Source: an uncultured Lachnospiraceae bacterium (GTDB lineage Bacteria > Bacillota > Clostridia > Lachnospirales > Lachnospiraceae). From it: 12,875 bases of DNA. A program made the translations under genes and the position numbers. Below, piece after piece: positions 12,804 to 12,875 of this stretch. Each line of letters starts with the position of its first letter. Position 1 is the stretch's first letter. The stretch is taken from assembly GCA_902767065.1 (NCBI GenBank), contig CACXFW010000138.1, forward strand, positions 1 to 12,875, given 5' to 3'. The notes below the pieces were generated by a model that saw only the letters and a list, made by a program, of their open reading frames with translations, had not been told where the DNA came from and searched no databases.

Positions 12804-12875
12804 ATGTACGATGATCCGAATGTTGTTCTCCACTGTGAAAAGATAGATAAGATCTACCCCGGAACAAAGGCATTG
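12804..12875 (+). CDS. Sugar ABC importer ATP-binding protein (3' partial)
   Basis: Only the first 24 codons are present. They read MYDDPNVVLHCEKIDKIYPG and continue TKAL, matching the N-terminal start of RbsA/MglA-type ATPases ('L..+.I.K.FPG.KAL'), just ahead of where the Walker A loop would lie. AGGAGG (12791-12796) is 7 bases before the ATG. The gene runs off the window edge, so whether it is the usual tandem two-domain ATPase cannot be seen. Confidence 0.8.
   Translation, partial: MYDDPNVVLHCEKIDKIYPGTKAL

Overview
The window looks like chromosomal DNA from a Gram-positive anaerobe of the class Clostridia. Lachnospiraceae or a near relative is my best guess. The clues are strong AGGAGG-type ribosome sites, lipoprotein signal peptides on the transporter proteins, split-subunit acetyl-CoA carboxylase genes, and a family-4 sugar-binding protein in the style of that group. 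Base composition in the genes is moderately G+C-rich (estimated by eye). No RNA gene, CRISPR array, transposase or phage gene was seen.

Region 1 (1-10639) is one long, tightly packed, all-plus-strand gene set that reads as the 3' part of an acyl-chain (type II polyketide/fatty-acid-like) biosynthesis cluster. In order it holds: the end of a ketosynthase-fold protein whose catalytic residues are all replaced (a chain-length-factor-like partner); a hotdog-fold thioesterase; a 4'-phosphopantetheinyl transferase; a flavodoxin-fold flavoprotein with an iron-sulfur-type cysteine motif and a long unassigned C-terminal region; a complete acetyl-CoA carboxylase set (accD, accA, accB, accC) with an unusual two-part protein (GNAT-like N terminus, beta-rich C terminus) between accB and accC; a 92-residue zinc-ribbon protein; and a GH3-family adenylating enzyme, which in known cases joins a carboxylic acid to an amine. 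Several genes overlap by 1-4 bases.

Taken together, region 1 can be read as a self-contained pathway. The carboxylase makes malonyl-CoA, the phosphopantetheinyl transferase activates a carrier protein, a ketosynthase pair (the active partner presumably upstream of the window) builds the chain, the flavoprotein may change its oxidation state, the thioesterase releases it, and GH3 may cap it as an amide. No acyl carrier protein, active ketosynthase, ketoreductase or dehydratase lies inside the window, so the product cannot be deduced.

Region 2 (10640-11037) is a non-coding, A+T-rich spacer. It carries a perfect 10-bp hairpin, a 78-bp nested inverted repeat with 16-bp perfect arms, two copies of a 15-bp element with a palindromic core 150 bp apart, a near-palindromic operator-like site, and a good sigma-A-type promoter.

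Region 3 (11038-12875) is the start of a sugar-type ABC importer operon: a substrate-binding lipoprotein, two hairpins (the second a terminator or attenuator), a DUF2291 lipoprotein, and the first 24 codons of the transporter ATPase, cut by the window edge. It appears functionally unrelated to region 1.
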